This document shows positions 16,292-23,857 of a DNA stretch of 64,000 nucleotides, piece by piece. The DNA is taken from the NCBI RefSeq assembly GCF_964273065.1, contig NZ_OZ186815.1, forward strand, positions 1,612,001-1,676,000, read 5' to 3'. Position numbers and translations under genes: made by a program. The number at the start of each line of letters is the position of its first letter. Within the stretch, counting starts at the first letter, position 1. Below the pieces are notes generated by a model. It saw nothing but the letters and a program-made list of their open reading frames with translations, ran no database searches and had not been told where the DNA came from. Source of the DNA: Nocardiopsis dassonvillei_B (GTDB lineage Bacteria; Actinomycetota; Actinomycetes; Streptosporangiales; Streptosporangiaceae).

Positions 16292-17169
16292 AGTTCCCTC
16301 ATGATGGCAGCCAGCAGCCCCGAAGACTCCTGCGGAGACAGGCCTTGTGCGCACAGGGTCATGAAACTCTGCAAGACAGGGGTGACGTCCTGCCTCAGGT
16401 TCGTCATGGCGGCGGTGCGGCGCCCCTCCACATAGAGCAGCGGCTCATCCTCGGCGAAGGCGAGGATGCTGAACGAGCCGTCCAGCGCCGCGTGTTCCTC
16501 CACCTCACTCGGCACGATGACGAACGTGACGTACGAACGCTGTGCGACTTCGGCCAGGTGTTCCAGCTGCCGTTTGAGCACCTCCCGGCCACCGATCGGC
16601 CTGCGGACGACGATCTCGTCCACGGCGACCCACATGAACGGCGGTCGCTCCCGCCCGAAGACCCCTTGCCTCCGTATTCGAGCAGCCAACTGATTCTCAA
16701 CCTTGTCGGGCCCGATCGACGGGGTCCCACAGCTCAACACGGCCCGTGCGTATTCCTCGGTCTGAAGAAGGCCCGGGATGGTCTGAGTCTCATACTCGTA
16801 AATGGCCGTGGCTTCGGCCTCCAACTGCGCGTAGGGCCGGAACCATGGCGGGTACGGGTCGTTGGTGCTGTCCAGTAGAGGCAGTATCCGGCCGAGGGCT
16901 CCCCCGGTTTTCAGCACGTCATCGCAGAATTCGGTGAACCTGGAGGAGACCTTGCCTTCCTCGCGGGCGTCCAGGGGCGACCGCTTGGCGGTCTCCACCA
17001 TCGAGATCATGGACTTCGAGTAAGGGATGAGATTCGCGAGCTGGGCCTGGGTCAGTCCGGCGGCCTCGCGATGGCGCTTGAGTTCGGTTGCGTAGTACCT
17101 CAGCGCCAGCGACGCCGCACGCGGCTCGGGTTCGGGTGCCTCTTCCGGGACGATACGCAGTTCGGTCAT
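16288..17169 (-). CDS. Xre-family regulator with DUF5753 domain (WhiJ-like)
   Basis: A 293-aa protein. Residues 25-85 form a helix-turn-helix: ELKRHREAAGLTQAQLANLIPYSKSMISMVETAKR. Residues about 115-285 form the DUF5753 domain, with AIYEYETQTIPGLLQTEEYARAVL, ARIRRQGV, FMWVAVDEIVVRRPIGG and VPSEVEEHAALDGSF. It starts at ATG 17169. The following DUF397 gene overlaps its stop. The family controls development or stress in streptomycetes. Targets here are unknown. An inverted repeat (ggccggtc/gaccggcc, 17205-17226) just downstream of a possible -10 (AGCGTA on the plus strand, 17232-17237) could be an autoregulatory site. Confidence 0.88.
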   Translation of the reverse strand: MTELRIVPEEAPEPEPRAASLALRYYATELKRHREAAGLTQAQLANLIPYSKSMISMVETAKRSPLDAREEGKVSSRFTEFCDDVLKTGGALGRILPLLDSTNDPYPPWFRPYAQLEAEATAIYEYETQTIPGLLQTEEYARAVLSCGTPSIGPDKVENQLAARIRRQGVFGRERPPFMWVAVDEIVVRRPIGGREVLKRQLEHLAEVAQRSYVTFVIVPSEVEEHAALDGSFSILAFAEDEPLLYVEGRRTAAMTNLRQDVTPVLQSFMTLCAQGLSPQESSGLLAAIMREL

Positions 17170-17761
17170 GGCGAGCGCTCCGGCGGGGGATGGGATGGCC
17201 ACGGGGCCGGTCACCGCCGACCGGCCTTTCCAGCGTAGTTCCGTGTTCACTCCTGGTACGGGTTTTCGCAGACCTGCTCCGGTCGCCTGGACACGAGTTC
17301 TCGGCGTTGCCCACAGGGAACGCCGTCCACTCACAGCGGTCCACGGGTCGGACCGGCATTTCGGACGTGGATCCACGGATCGCGCGGTGAACAGGAATCG
17401 GTGGCGGGAGGCGGAACCGACGGCCCGGCCTCGGAGCACGGAGGACAACGCCGCGCCCAAGTCCGGTACATCGGACGTCACCCTTGGAGGACGGCGGGCC
17501 GGAAGGGCGGGACCCGGTGGCGGGGGCCTTGGTGGATCGGATTTCCCATGGCCTGCGAACCGGCCGGAGGGTGTCGATCCGCCGGGGTGCCGGCCGGGCA
17601 TCCGTTCTTTCGGGTCTTCGGGCGTTCCGGGTATCAGTGGTGGAGTCGGAAAAAATTCCGGGAATCCTTGCGGGCGGATGTCGAGAACCGGCCCTCGGCT
17701 CCGTCCCAGGGGCAGGAGCGGCCGCCGGGCCGCCCGGCGGCACCGACGAAGGAGCGATCAC
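17170..17761. other. 592-bp intergenic region between divergent xre and PPOX operon
   Basis: No gene is supported here. It holds the putative xre promoter and dyad (17205-17237) at the left. At the right, the PPOX gene has a GAAGGAG site at its start. The open frames across the gap have low-complexity Arg/Gly/Pro composition and no ribosome site. The piece 17650-17675 has a run of A (GGAAAAAATTCC), unusually AT-rich here and possibly promoter-related. Confidence 0.5.
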
Positions 17762-18259
17762 ATGCGACCGAGCGAGATCACCGAGGTCCTGGACCGGCCC
17801 CTCGGCCGGGAGCTCCTGGCCCGCGACCTGACCCGGCTGGCCTACACCGCCACGGACGGCACACCGCGCTGCATCCCGATCGGGTTCACCTGGAACGGCT
17901 CGGAGATCGTGATGTGCACCAGCACGAACGCCCCGAAGCTGACCTCGCTGCGCAGGAACCCGATGGTCGCCCTGACCATCGACACCGAGGTCCACCCGCC
18001 CAAGATCCTGCTCATCCGGGGGAGGGCCGAACTGGACACGGTCGACGGCATCCCGGACGAGTACCTCCGGATGAACGGCAGCTACAGGATGACGCCGGAG
18101 CAGCGCGTCGAGTGGGAGGCCGGGGTCCGCTCGCTCTACGACGCCATGGTACGGATCGTCGTCACCCCGACCTGGGCGAAACTCATCGACTTCGAGACGA
18201 CCCTGCCCACCGCGGTCGAGGAGCTGGTCCGGCGGCGGGCCGAGCGCGGGAACGCCTGA
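17762..18259 (+). CDS. Pyridoxamine 5'-phosphate oxidase-like flavin/F420-binding protein
   Basis: A 165-aa split-barrel protein of the PPOX/FDR class. RLAYTATDGTPRCIPIGFTWNG is the typical first pair of strands. The cofactor phosphate region is TSTNAPKLTSLRRNPMVALTID, and the C-terminal part has the family's TPTWAKLIDFET. Start ATG 17762 has GAAGGAG 8 nt upstream. It is the first gene of an operon with a DGPF protein and an ECF sigma factor. The cofactor (FMN, F420 or haem) cannot be told from the sequence. Confidence 0.82.
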   Translation: MRPSEITEVLDRPLGRELLARDLTRLAYTATDGTPRCIPIGFTWNGSEIVMCTSTNAPKLTSLRRNPMVALTIDTEVHPPKILLIRGRAELDTVDGIPDEYLRMNGSYRMTPEQRVEWEAGVRSLYDAMVRIVVTPTWAKLIDFETTLPTAVEELVRRRAERGNA

Positions 18260-18298
18260 GACCCGGCACCGGGAACGACCACCCCCAAGGAGAGAACG

Positions 18299-18706
18299 AT
18301 GGCCAAGTACCTGCTGCTCAAGCACTACCGGGGCGCCCCCGCGTCGGTCAACGACGTGCCGATGGACCGGTGGACACCGGAGGAGATCACCGCCCACGTC
18401 CGGTACATGGAGGATTTCGCCGAGCGGCTCCAGAACACCGGCGAGTTCGTGGACAGCCAGGCGCTGTCCCCGCAGGGCACGTTCGTCCGCTCGGACGGCG
18501 AGGGCCGCCCGCCGGTCACCGACGGGCCGTTCGCGGAGACCAAGGACCTGATCGCCGGGTGGATGGTGATCGACGTCGACACCCACGAGCGCGCGCTCGA
18601 ACTGGCCGCCGAGCTGTCCGCGGCGCCCGGCGCGGGCGGGCGGCCGGTCCAGGAGTGGCTGGAGGTGCGGCCGTTCTTCACCGCGACGCCCACGGTGACC
18701 GAGTGA
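18299..18706 (+). CDS. YCII/DGPF-domain protein
   Basis: A 135-aa YCII-related (dimeric ferredoxin-like) protein with the hallmark DGPFAETKDLIAGWMVIDV and an N-terminal KYLLLKHYRG strand. A GGAGAGAACG site precedes ATG 18299. Its TGA overlaps the GTG of the sigma-factor gene (GTGA, 18703-18706), so translation is coupled. DGPF proteins are the standard partners and targets of ECF42 sigma factors. Their biochemical role is not known. Confidence 0.88.
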   Translation: MAKYLLLKHYRGAPASVNDVPMDRWTPEEITAHVRYMEDFAERLQNTGEFVDSQALSPQGTFVRSDGEGRPPVTDGPFAETKDLIAGWMVIDVDTHERALELAAELSAAPGAGGRPVQEWLEVRPFFTATPTVTE

Positions 18707-19848
18707 ACGAGGAACTGCTCCGGAAACTGGTGCCGGAGGTGATCGGCGTCCTCGTCCGGCGCGGGGCCGACTTCGCGTCGGCCGAGGACGCCGTGCAGGA
18801 GGCCCTGGTCCGCGCGCTGGGCGGCCGTCCGGAGGACCCGCCGCGCGACGCGAAGGCCTGGCTGGTCACGGTGGCCTGGCGCAGGTTCCTGGACGCCGCC
18901 CGGGCCGACTCCTCCCGGCGCGGGCGGGAGCTCGCCGTGGAGGCGGAGCCGCCGTCCGGTCCGGTGCCGGGTGCGGACGACTCGCTGTGGCTGTACTTCC
19001 TGTGCGCGCACCCGTCACTGTCCCCGTCCTCGGCGGTCGCACTGACCCTGCGCGCGGTCGGCGGCCTGACGACACGGCAGATCGCGGCGGCGTACCTGGT
19101 GCCCGAGGCGACCATGGCGCAGCGGATCAGCCGGGCCAAGCGGCGTATCGCGGGTTCGCCGCTGGACCGGCCCGGTGATCCGGCGACGGTGCTGCGCGTC
19201 CTCTACCTCGTCTTCAACGAGGGCTACGGCGGGGATGTGGACCTGGCGGCCGAAGCGATCCGCCTGACCCGGCAGCTGGCCGGTTCCAGCGACGACCCCG
19301 AGGTGGCGGGCCTGCTGGCGCTCATGCTGCTGCACCATGCGCGGCGCGCGTCCCGGGTCGGCCCGGACGGCCGGCTGGTGCCGCTCGCCGAGCAGGACCG
19401 GTCCCGGTGGGACACGGGCCTGATCTCGGAGGGGGTGGGGGTTCTGCAGGCGGCCCTGGCCCGGGACCGGCTGGGCGAGTACCAGGCGCAGGCGGCGATC
19501 GCCGCCCTGCACGCGGACGCCCCGAGCGCCCAGGAGACCGACTGGGTGCAGATCGTGGAGTGGTACGACGAGCTGCTGCGCTTGACGGACAGCCCGGTGG
19601 TGGGGCTCAACCGGGCGGTGGCGGTCGGGGAGGCCGACGGGCCGGGGGCCGGTCTGGCGGCGCTGGAGGGGGTGGATCCGGGGCTGCCGCGCTACGCGGC
19701 GGCCCGGGCCCACCTTTCGGAGCGGGCCGGTGACCTGGAGCGGGCGGCCGGGCTGTACGCGGAGGCCGCCGACTCGGCCGCGAGCCTGGCCGAGCGCGAC
19801 CACCTCGCCCGGGAGGCGGCGCGGGTGCGGCGGCTGCTGGGCCGGTGA
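18703..19848 (+). CDS. ECF42-type sigma factor with C-terminal TPR-like extension
   Basis: A 381-aa ECF sigma factor, twice the usual ECF length. Sigma-2 is near residues 10-80 (ASAEDAVQEALVRAL, DAKAWLVTVAWRRFLDAARAD). Sigma-4 is near 100-155 (SAVALTLRAVGGLTTRQIAAAYLVPEATMAQRISRAKRRI). The remaining 220 residues are a helical, TPR-like domain with FNEGYGG near its start and NRAVAVGEADGP. No anti-sigma gene is adjacent. In the ECF42 group this C-terminal domain is known to be required for function. It starts at GTG 18703, coupled to the DGPF gene. Confidence 0.9.
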   Translation: MNEELLRKLVPEVIGVLVRRGADFASAEDAVQEALVRALGGRPEDPPRDAKAWLVTVAWRRFLDAARADSSRRGRELAVEAEPPSGPVPGADDSLWLYFLCAHPSLSPSSAVALTLRAVGGLTTRQIAAAYLVPEATMAQRISRAKRRIAGSPLDRPGDPATVLRVLYLVFNEGYGGDVDLAAEAIRLTRQLAGSSDDPEVAGLLALMLLHHARRASRVGPDGRLVPLAEQDRSRWDTGLISEGVGVLQAALARDRLGEYQAQAAIAALHADAPSAQETDWVQIVEWYDELLRLTDSPVVGLNRAVAVGEADGPGAGLAALEGVDPGLPRYAAARAHLSERAGDLERAAGLYAEAADSAASLAERDHLAREAARVRRLLGR

Positions 19849-19868
19849 GCACCGCGGGACCGGTCGGC

Positions 19869-20714
19869 TCAGGGGCGGATGTCGTGGGCGAGGGTGCGCA
19901 GCCAGGGCTCGCGGAAGGCGGGCTCGGCGGTGAGGACCTCGCGGAAGCGGGCGCGGACCTCAGGGGTCCGCCCCTTCTCGTAGAGCCCCAGTGCCAGGGA
20001 CAGCGCCGCGCGGGTCTTCTCGTCGCGCCCCGGCCGGGTCACCTCCGGGTCGGCCCAGCGGGTGCGTCGGAAGGAGGGCCCGGTCTTGGGCTGGTGGTCG
20101 CCCAGGAGGCTCCACAGCCATCCCGGGACCGACACGTTGCGCACGGCGCGGGCGGGCAGCTCCTCCACCCACTCCGCGTGCTGCTGCCAGCGCCAGGCGT
20201 TGGGGCCGGTCTTCCCGCGCGCGACGACGCCCAGGTAGCCGAGGCGGCGGCGGATCCGGTTCCGGTCCGCGTGCTCGTCCGCGATCCAGGCGCGGAGCTC
20301 GCGGTGCAGGTTCTCGAACGTGGTGCCCCCGTGGACGAGGTCGCAGAACACCAGGGCCCGTCCCCCGCCCTCCAGCCTCGCCGGGGTGACGCCCTGGGCG
20401 GTCAGGTTGGCGCGCAGCTGGGCCCGCTCGGCCGGGGTGAGGGACCCGCCGTCGGCCCCGTACAGGGACAGCGGCAGCCGGTGGACCCGGTCCCGGTGCG
20501 GGGTGTCGGCCAGGACGCCGCGCAGCAGGTCGTACAGGCTGTCCGGGGAGCGGCCGACGAAGTACAGGTCGCGGTCGCCGCCGCGGGCCAGCACCTTGGC
20601 GGAGCACTCGGTGAGGGCGTCCACGTAGTGCCGCTCCGGGCGGGCGGGCTCGGCGAGGGAGCCGACATGGTCGCGCTCCACGTCCCAGCGGAAGGGCAGG
20701 TTGGGTTCGGGCAT
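19869..20714 (-). CDS. Conserved protein with phosphoribosyltransferase-like segment
   Basis: A 281-aa protein starting at ATG 20714 (MPEPNLPFRWDVERDHVGSL). Visible conserved-looking parts are DALTECSAKVLARGGDRDLYFVGRSPDSLYDLL, the PRPP-loop-like LVFCDLVHGGTTFENL near residue 120, and NAWRWQQHAEWVEELPARAV. The DLVHGGTT stretch resembles the PRPP motif of type I phosphoribosyltransferases, but I cannot confirm the fold. It is convergent with the sigma-factor gene (20 bp) and divergent from the EEP gene (68 bp). The reaction is unknown. Confidence 0.6.
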   Translation of the reverse strand: MPEPNLPFRWDVERDHVGSLAEPARPERHYVDALTECSAKVLARGGDRDLYFVGRSPDSLYDLLRGVLADTPHRDRVHRLPLSLYGADGGSLTPAERAQLRANLTAQGVTPARLEGGGRALVFCDLVHGGTTFENLHRELRAWIADEHADRNRIRRRLGYLGVVARGKTGPNAWRWQQHAEWVEELPARAVRNVSVPGWLWSLLGDHQPKTGPSFRRTRWADPEVTRPGRDEKTRAALSLALGLYEKGRTPEVRARFREVLTAEPAFREPWLRTLAHDIRP

Positions 20715-20782
20715 GTGCCCAGGGAAGCGGGGCGTCCCGACCCCGCGCAAGGGCTTTTCCCCGGGGGCGGGAGGATGTCCGG

Positions 20783-22015
20783 GTGAACCCTCTCCCGCCC
20801 GCCTCCACCGCCACGCTGGTCCTCGCCGCCGGGGACGCGCCCGTCCGGGCCCCGGCCGTCGACGTGTCGCCGTCGGTGCCGCCGCCCGTGCCCGCCGGGT
20901 CGGTGCGGTTCGCGACGTTCAACACGGCGCTGTCGCGGAACCGGCCCGGGGCCATGCTGTCCGCACTGGCCTCCGGTGAGTGGGGCAGGGCGCGCGCGGT
21001 CGCCGAGACGGTGCAGTGGGTGCGCCCCGACGTGCTGCTGCTCAACGAGTTCGACCACGACCCGTCGGGGCGGGCCCTGGAGCTGTTCTGCCGCGAGTAC
21101 CTGGAGCGGGGGTGGGGCGGCGCCGAGGGCATCGTGTACCCGTACGCCTTCACGGCGCCGGTGAACACCGGAGTGGCGTCGGGTGCCGACCTCGACGGCG
21201 ACGGCCGGGTGGTGAGCGAGCCCGGGAGCGCCGCCTACGCGGGGGACGCGTTCGGGTTCGGGCTCTTCCCGGGCCAGTACGGGATGGCGGTGCTGTCGCG
21301 GTACCCGCTGGACGGGGAGCGGGCGCGCACGTTCCGGCTGCTGCGCCGGGCGGCGATGCCCGGGGCGCTGGAGCCGGAGGACCCGCGGACCGGGAGGCCG
21401 TTCCTGTCCCCGAAGGCGTGGGCGGTGGCGCGGCTGTCGTCCAAGAGCCACTGGGACCTTCCGGTCGACGTCGGGTGGGACCGCCCGGTGCACCTGCTGG
21501 CGTCGCACCCCACTCCGCCCGCCTTCGACGGCCCCGAACGCCGCAACGTGCTGCGCAACCACGACGAGATCCGGTTCTGGGCGGACTACCTGACCCCCGG
21601 TGCGGACGGCTACATCCGGGACGACGCCGGGACCCGGGGCGGGGCGGACCCGGAGGCGCCGTTCGTGGTGGCCGGGGACCTCAACGCCGACCCGCGCGAG
21701 GGGGCGTCGCTGCCCGGGGCGGTCGACAGGCTGCTGGGGCACCCCCGGGTGGTGGACCCGCTCCCCCACTCCCAGGGCGGCCGCGGCCGTGCCGGGAGCG
21801 CGGCGGGCGCGCCCGGGCACGGGGAGGGGTTCACGGAGGAGACCCCGCGGGGGCACCTGCGGGTGGACTACGTGCTGCCGTCGCGGGACCTGGCGCCGGG
21901 CGCCCGGGGGGTGTTCTGGCCCGCACCGGACGACCCGCTGGCGCGGCTCGCGGGCACGGGCCGCCCGTTCCCGGCCTCCGACCACCGGCTGGTGTGGGTG
22001 GACGTGTCCCCCTGA
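20783..22015 (+). CDS. Endonuclease/exonuclease/phosphatase-family hydrolase
   Basis: A 410-aa EEP-superfamily protein. Core motifs are VRFATFNTAL (Asn), DVLLLNEFDHD (catalytic Glu), the QYGMAVLSRYPL strand, HLLASHPTPPAFDG, VVAGDLNADPREG (Asp/Asn) and the terminal ASDHRLVWVDVS (Asp-His). The start is GTG 20783 with a GGAGG site before it. The first about 40 residues are Pro/Val-rich but lack a clear signal peptide. The family covers phosphodiesterases, nucleases and sphingomyelinases, so the substrate is open. It ends 15 bp from the convergent chorismate mutase gene. Confidence 0.85.
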   Translation: MNPLPPASTATLVLAAGDAPVRAPAVDVSPSVPPPVPAGSVRFATFNTALSRNRPGAMLSALASGEWGRARAVAETVQWVRPDVLLLNEFDHDPSGRALELFCREYLERGWGGAEGIVYPYAFTAPVNTGVASGADLDGDGRVVSEPGSAAYAGDAFGFGLFPGQYGMAVLSRYPLDGERARTFRLLRRAAMPGALEPEDPRTGRPFLSPKAWAVARLSSKSHWDLPVDVGWDRPVHLLASHPTPPAFDGPERRNVLRNHDEIRFWADYLTPGADGYIRDDAGTRGGADPEAPFVVAGDLNADPREGASLPGAVDRLLGHPRVVDPLPHSQGGRGRAGSAAGAPGHGEGFTEETPRGHLRVDYVLPSRDLAPGARGVFWPAPDDPLARLAGTGRPFPASDHRLVWVDVSP

Positions 22016-22029
22016 TCCCGGCCGGGCGG

Positions 22030-22326
22030 TCAGCGGCCGCGGGCGGCCTCCTCCTGGGCGGCGGCCAGGCCGGCGGTGATGACGCTGTCCATGATGGCGG
22101 CGAGCCGGTCGGCGCCCAGGCGGGGCGCGTGTTCGGCCATCCGCTCGACGAGGCGGCGCTCGCGGTCCATGTCGCGCCCGGCGAAGTAGCCGACGGGCTT
22201 GAGGCGCTGGACGCGGGCGGCGACGAGGGCGCGCTGTTCGAGGAGTTCGGCGAGGCGGGCGTCCATGGCGTCGATGTGTTCGCGCAGGCGGGCGATCTCG
22301 CTGGTGGTGGACGTCTGGTCGTGCAC
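22030..22326 (-). CDS. Chorismate mutase, AroQ class
   Basis: A 98-aa helical chorismate mutase that turns chorismate into prephenate, the entry to Phe and Tyr synthesis. Typical residues are IARLREHIDAMDARLAELLEQRALVAARV (Arg and Asp of helix 1), the lysine of LKPVG, and RDMDRERRLVERM. The start is GTG 22326 with GGAGGCCACC before it. It lies alone, 185 bp downstream of a 19-codon leader ORF and a hairpin that together look like a transcription attenuator. No signal peptide is visible, so it is cytoplasmic. Confidence 0.92.
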   Translation of the reverse strand: MHDQTSTTSEIARLREHIDAMDARLAELLEQRALVAARVQRLKPVGYFAGRDMDRERRLVERMAEHAPRLGADRLAAIMDSVITAGLAAAQEEAARGR

Positions 22327-22396
22327 GGTGGCCTCCGGTCGCGGTGGGTGCGGCCGTACGGGTCCCGCCGGGGGTGTCGGCCGCCTGGAAAGCGAA

Positions 22397-22428
22397 AGAG
22401 CACCGGGGCCGCAAGGCCCGAGTGCTCT
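22397..22428 (-). terminator. Attenuator-like terminator in the chorismate mutase leader
   Basis: On the minus strand a stem AGAGCAC/GTGCTCT extended by GGGCC/GGCCC pairs runs into TTTCGCTTTCC, 71 nt before the gene. It follows four alternating 6-nt complementary blocks: GCCGAC at 22477-22482, GTCGGC at 22465-22470, GCCGAC at 22458-22463 and GTCGGC at 22432-22437. These could form mutually exclusive pairs. Confidence 0.6.
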
Positions 22429-22451
22429 GTTGCCGACGTTCCCGTTTCCGC

Positions 22452-22511
22452 CTACGTGTCGGCGGCCGACGGGAGCGTCGGCTCGCTAAACACGGAATAG
22501 CGGTGGGTCAT
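22452..22511 (-). CDS. Candidate leader peptide of the chorismate mutase attenuator
   Basis: A 19-codon ORF (begins MTHRYSVF, ends SAADT, stop TAG) lies in the leader of the chorismate mutase gene. Tyr5 and Phe8, the end products of the pathway, are encoded by TAT and TTT, codons almost never used in this GC-rich DNA. A TACGAT box lies 6-11 nt before the ATG, so the leader mRNA may be leaderless. The complementary blocks of the attenuator begin inside this ORF. That translation of this ORF is sensed is inferred. Confidence 0.55.
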   Translation of the reverse strand: MTHRYSVFSEPTLPSAADT

Positions 22512-22558
22512 GTGCGTGATCGTAGCGTGTCCGCGGCGGGAGTGCACGTGTGCGCCCC

Positions 22559-23221
22559 TCATTCGGGGATCTCGACGCGCACCATGATGGCTCGCGCTTC
22601 GGCGGTGACCTCGCCGTTGACGCGGATGCGGCCGTTGACGTAGACCTTGCGCCGCTCGGTGCGCTCGACCTCGGCGGTGATCTCCAGCGGGTTGAACAGC
22701 GGGGTGGGGCGGCGGAAGTCCACCTCGAGTCTGGCGGTGAGGCCGGGCGAGGTGGCCAGGGAGGAGGCGGTGCCGACGGCCTGGTCGAGGAGGGCGGCGA
22801 TCCAGCCGCCGTGGACCAGTCCGGGCGGGCCCTGGTAGACGGTGTCGAGGGTGACCTCGCCGCGCACGCCGCCGTCGGCGGCGGGGACCAGGGACAGCGG
22901 CGGAGCGGCGGGGTTGGTGTCGCCGGCGACGATGTTGGTGATGGTGCCGTACTCGCTTTCGCCGCCGGGGAGGTCACGGCGGACCATGGTGCCGATCTGG
23001 CGGCGGGCGACGTTGAGGCGGCCGGTGAGTTCCTCGACGGTGGCGGCGGCCTCGGCGAGGGTGTCGGTGTCGGCCCCGGTGTTGGCGACGGCCTCGATGA
23101 GGCCGTGGACGCGGGACACGAGGGTGCGCAGTTCGGCGGGGAGCTCGGCCTGTTCGACCACGGGGAGGCCGAAGAGTCGCGGGTCGGGGCGTTCGGTGGC
23201 CGGCTGCGTGTTGACCGTCAT
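22559..23221 (-). CDS. PaaI/hotdog-fold acyl-CoA thioesterase family protein
   Basis: A 220-aa protein. The N-terminal about 85 residues are helical (ELPAELRTLVSRVHGLIEAV, ATVEELTGRLNVARRQIGTM). The C-terminal hotdog fold has the motif GPPGLVHGGWIAALLDQAVG, DFRRPTPLFNPLEITAEVERTERRKVYVNGRI and a terminal RAIMVRV strand. The VHGG motif is typical of 4HBT/PaaI thioesterases. The start is ATG 23221 with GAGGAAC before it. It probably hydrolyses an acyl-CoA, of unknown chain. Confidence 0.85.
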   Translation of the reverse strand: MTVNTQPATERPDPRLFGLPVVEQAELPAELRTLVSRVHGLIEAVANTGADTDTLAEAAATVEELTGRLNVARRQIGTMVRRDLPGGESEYGTITNIVAGDTNPAAPPLSLVPAADGGVRGEVTLDTVYQGPPGLVHGGWIAALLDQAVGTASSLATSPGLTARLEVDFRRPTPLFNPLEITAEVERTERRKVYVNGRIRVNGEVTAEARAIMVRVEIPE

Positions 23222-23320
23222 GTGTTCCTCGTCGGCTCGGCGTGTGCGCTGGTGATGGGGGCACCACCCGAAACCGAATCCTACTCGGTCGTATTCCGGC
23301 CGCCCCGCCGCCGGGTGTGC

Positions 23321-23352
23321 GCTCCCCGTCACACCGGCGGGGGACGGGGAGC
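23321..23352 (-). terminator. Hairpin after GNAT gene
   Basis: Arms gctccccgtc/gacggggagc with a 12-nt loop, 12 bp after the GNAT stop and before the thioesterase gene. No U-run follows. Confidence 0.45.
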
Positions 23353-23363
23353 ACCCGCGGGTG

Positions 23364-23801
23364 TCAGTCCAGGTCGCGGACCATGTGCCGGTGCGGGATC
23401 CCGGCGTCGAGGAACTCCTCCCCGTGCGCGGTGTAGCCGAGCCGCTCGTAGAAGCCCAGGGCGTGGGTCTGGGCGTGCAGTTCCATGGAGGTGAGCCCGC
23501 GCCCGCGCGCCAGGTCCTCGGCGGCCCGGACCAGGGCGGCGCCCAGGCCGGTGCCGCGGCGTTCGGGCAGCACGGCCATGCGGCCCAGCAGCCCCGCTCC
23601 CCCCTCCTGCTCCACCACGCGGACGGTGCCCGCGGGCACCCCGTCGACGAGGGCGATGACGTGGAGGGCCGCGGGGTCGCGCTCGTCCCACTCCTCGGCG
23701 ATGGGCACCTTCTGCTCGGCGACGAAGACGGCGCCCCGGATGACGAACACTGCGGCGCGGTCGCGGTCGTCGCGCACCGGCCTGATCTCGGTCGTGGTCA
23801 T
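23364..23801 (-). CDS. GNAT acetyltransferase, ElaA-like
   Basis: A 145-aa GNAT protein. IRPVRDDRDRAAVFVIRGAVFVAEQ is the first strand and helix, ALVDGVPAGTVRVVEQ the central strands, LGRMAVLPERRGTGLGAALVRAA the acetyl-CoA loop, and ALGFYERLGYTAHGEEFLDAGIPH the C-terminal strand. The substrate is unknown. Its -10-like box TACCCT (minus strand, 23808-23813) lies 6 nt before the ATG, indicating a leaderless mRNA, divergent from the AraC gene. Confidence 0.88.
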   Translation of the reverse strand: MTTTEIRPVRDDRDRAAVFVIRGAVFVAEQKVPIAEEWDERDPAALHVIALVDGVPAGTVRVVEQEGGAGLLGRMAVLPERRGTGLGAALVRAAEDLARGRGLTSMELHAQTHALGFYERLGYTAHGEEFLDAGIPHRHMVRDLD

Positions 23802-23807
23802 CCCCGC

Positions 23808-23851
23808 AGGGTAGTACCGGCTCGGCCCGGGGGCCGAACGGAGATTAACCT
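23808..23851. promoter_or_regulatory. Divergent leaderless promoters of GNAT and araC-type genes
   Basis: The minus-strand box TACCCT (23808-23813) lies 6 nt from the GNAT ATG. The plus-strand box TAACCT (23846-23851) lies 6 nt from the AraC ATG. No Shine-Dalgarno sequence precedes either start. Confidence 0.45.
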
Positions 23852-23857
23852 GGGCGT

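Noticed and set aside
17168..17761. N-terminal extension of the PPOX protein through the intergenic region
   Set aside because: The frame is open, but residues before ATG 17762 are low complexity, and a GAAGGAG site precedes the ATG.
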